Below are positions 13,478 through 13,654 of a stretch of DNA of 13,654 bases, piece after piece. The first letter of the stretch is position 1. Each line of letters begins with the position of its first letter. The stretch comes from Deltaproteobacteria bacterium UBA6601. Its GTDB lineage: Bacteria; Myxococcota_A; UBA796; UBA9615. The stretch spans positions 1 through 13,654 of the forward strand of contig DJIF01000066.1 in the NCBI GenBank assembly GCA_002433485.1, given 5' to 3'. A model generated the notes under the pieces. The model searched no databases, was not told where the DNA came from, and was given only the letters and a program-made list of their open reading frames with translations. Both the position numbers and the translations under genes were made by a program.

Positions 13478-13654
13478 ATGAATTTCAAGATTGAGGTGTT
13501 TTCGAGCTTCTGTTGGTTCTTCTCTGTAGGACTGGCGGTGGTGTTGGTTGCGTCTTGTGGACCGGTCCGTATTGGTGGGGGTGGTGACGACGACGATGCG
13601 GCTTCTGATGACGACGACTCGGCATCCGACGACGACGATGCGGTGTCCAACGAT
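13478..13654 (+). CDS. Asp-rich surface lipoprotein, N-terminal part (runs off window)
   Basis: The frame is open for 59 codons from ATG 13478 to the window end; an in-frame TAG at 13472-13474 fixes the start there (or at TTG 13475). It has a hydrophobic signal (GLAVVLVASC) with a VASC lipobox at Cys27, then GGGGDDDD and repeated DDDDSAS/DDDDAVS blocks. It has the same anchor-plus-linker design as the gene at 1-384 but diverges in sequence and faces the opposite way. The functional domain lies beyond the right edge. Confidence 0.82.
   Translation, partial: MNFKIEVFSSFCWFFSVGLAVVLVASCGPVRIGGGGDDDDAASDDDDSASDDDDAVSND

Overview
The window reads as a GC-rich bacterial chromosome segment that encodes mostly envelope proteins. 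Several genes encode lipoproteins with Asp-rich (DDDDSA-type) linkers, MopE-type Asp/Cys repeats and fibrinogen-like C-terminal domains. Together with a GEMM-type riboswitch this suggests a myxobacterium-like or other former deltaproteobacterial lineage. That placement is inference; there is no rRNA or marker gene here.

Layout: (1) 1-384, minus strand: N-terminal part of an Asp-rich lipoprotein that runs off the left edge. (2) 633-1433, minus: a crotonase-family enzyme. (3) 1594-3408, minus: a complete ABCB-type half-transporter. (4) 3630-4031, minus: a small membrane protein. (5) 4194-5033, plus: an unrecognised exported protein, divergent from (4). (6) 5333-8206, minus: a large lipoprotein with seven Ig-like repeats and a fibrinogen-like domain; its signal peptide is interrupted by an in-frame TGA exactly at the lipobox. 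(7) 8448-10922, minus: a second fibrinogen-like lipoprotein whose stalk is made of about nine MopE-type repeats. (8) 11417-13042, plus: a lipoprotein preceded by a clear cyclic-di-GMP class I (GEMM-I) riboswitch whose 3' end abuts the ribosome binding site. (9) 13478-13654, plus: N-terminal part of another Asp-rich lipoprotein that runs off the right edge.

The intergenic DNA is not featureless. Three short repeat modules recur in the gaps. One is a 25-bp core (four copies, all 5' of minus-strand genes, two of them carrying the Shine-Dalgarno sequence and a -10-like box at a constant distance from the start codon). The second is a GC-rich module of about 55-110 bp (four copies). The third is a 44-bp module (three copies). 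They combine in different ways, so this looks like a mosaic family of dispersed intergenic repeats, possibly a mobile promoter/5'UTR element.

Taken together, this is a cell-surface locus. Several lipoproteins share an export and linker design and carry exchangeable stalk and head domains, and at least one is under predicted second-messenger control, which would fit a surface-attached versus motile lifestyle switch. The ABC exporter, the crotonase and the membrane protein have no evident functional link to the lipoproteins.
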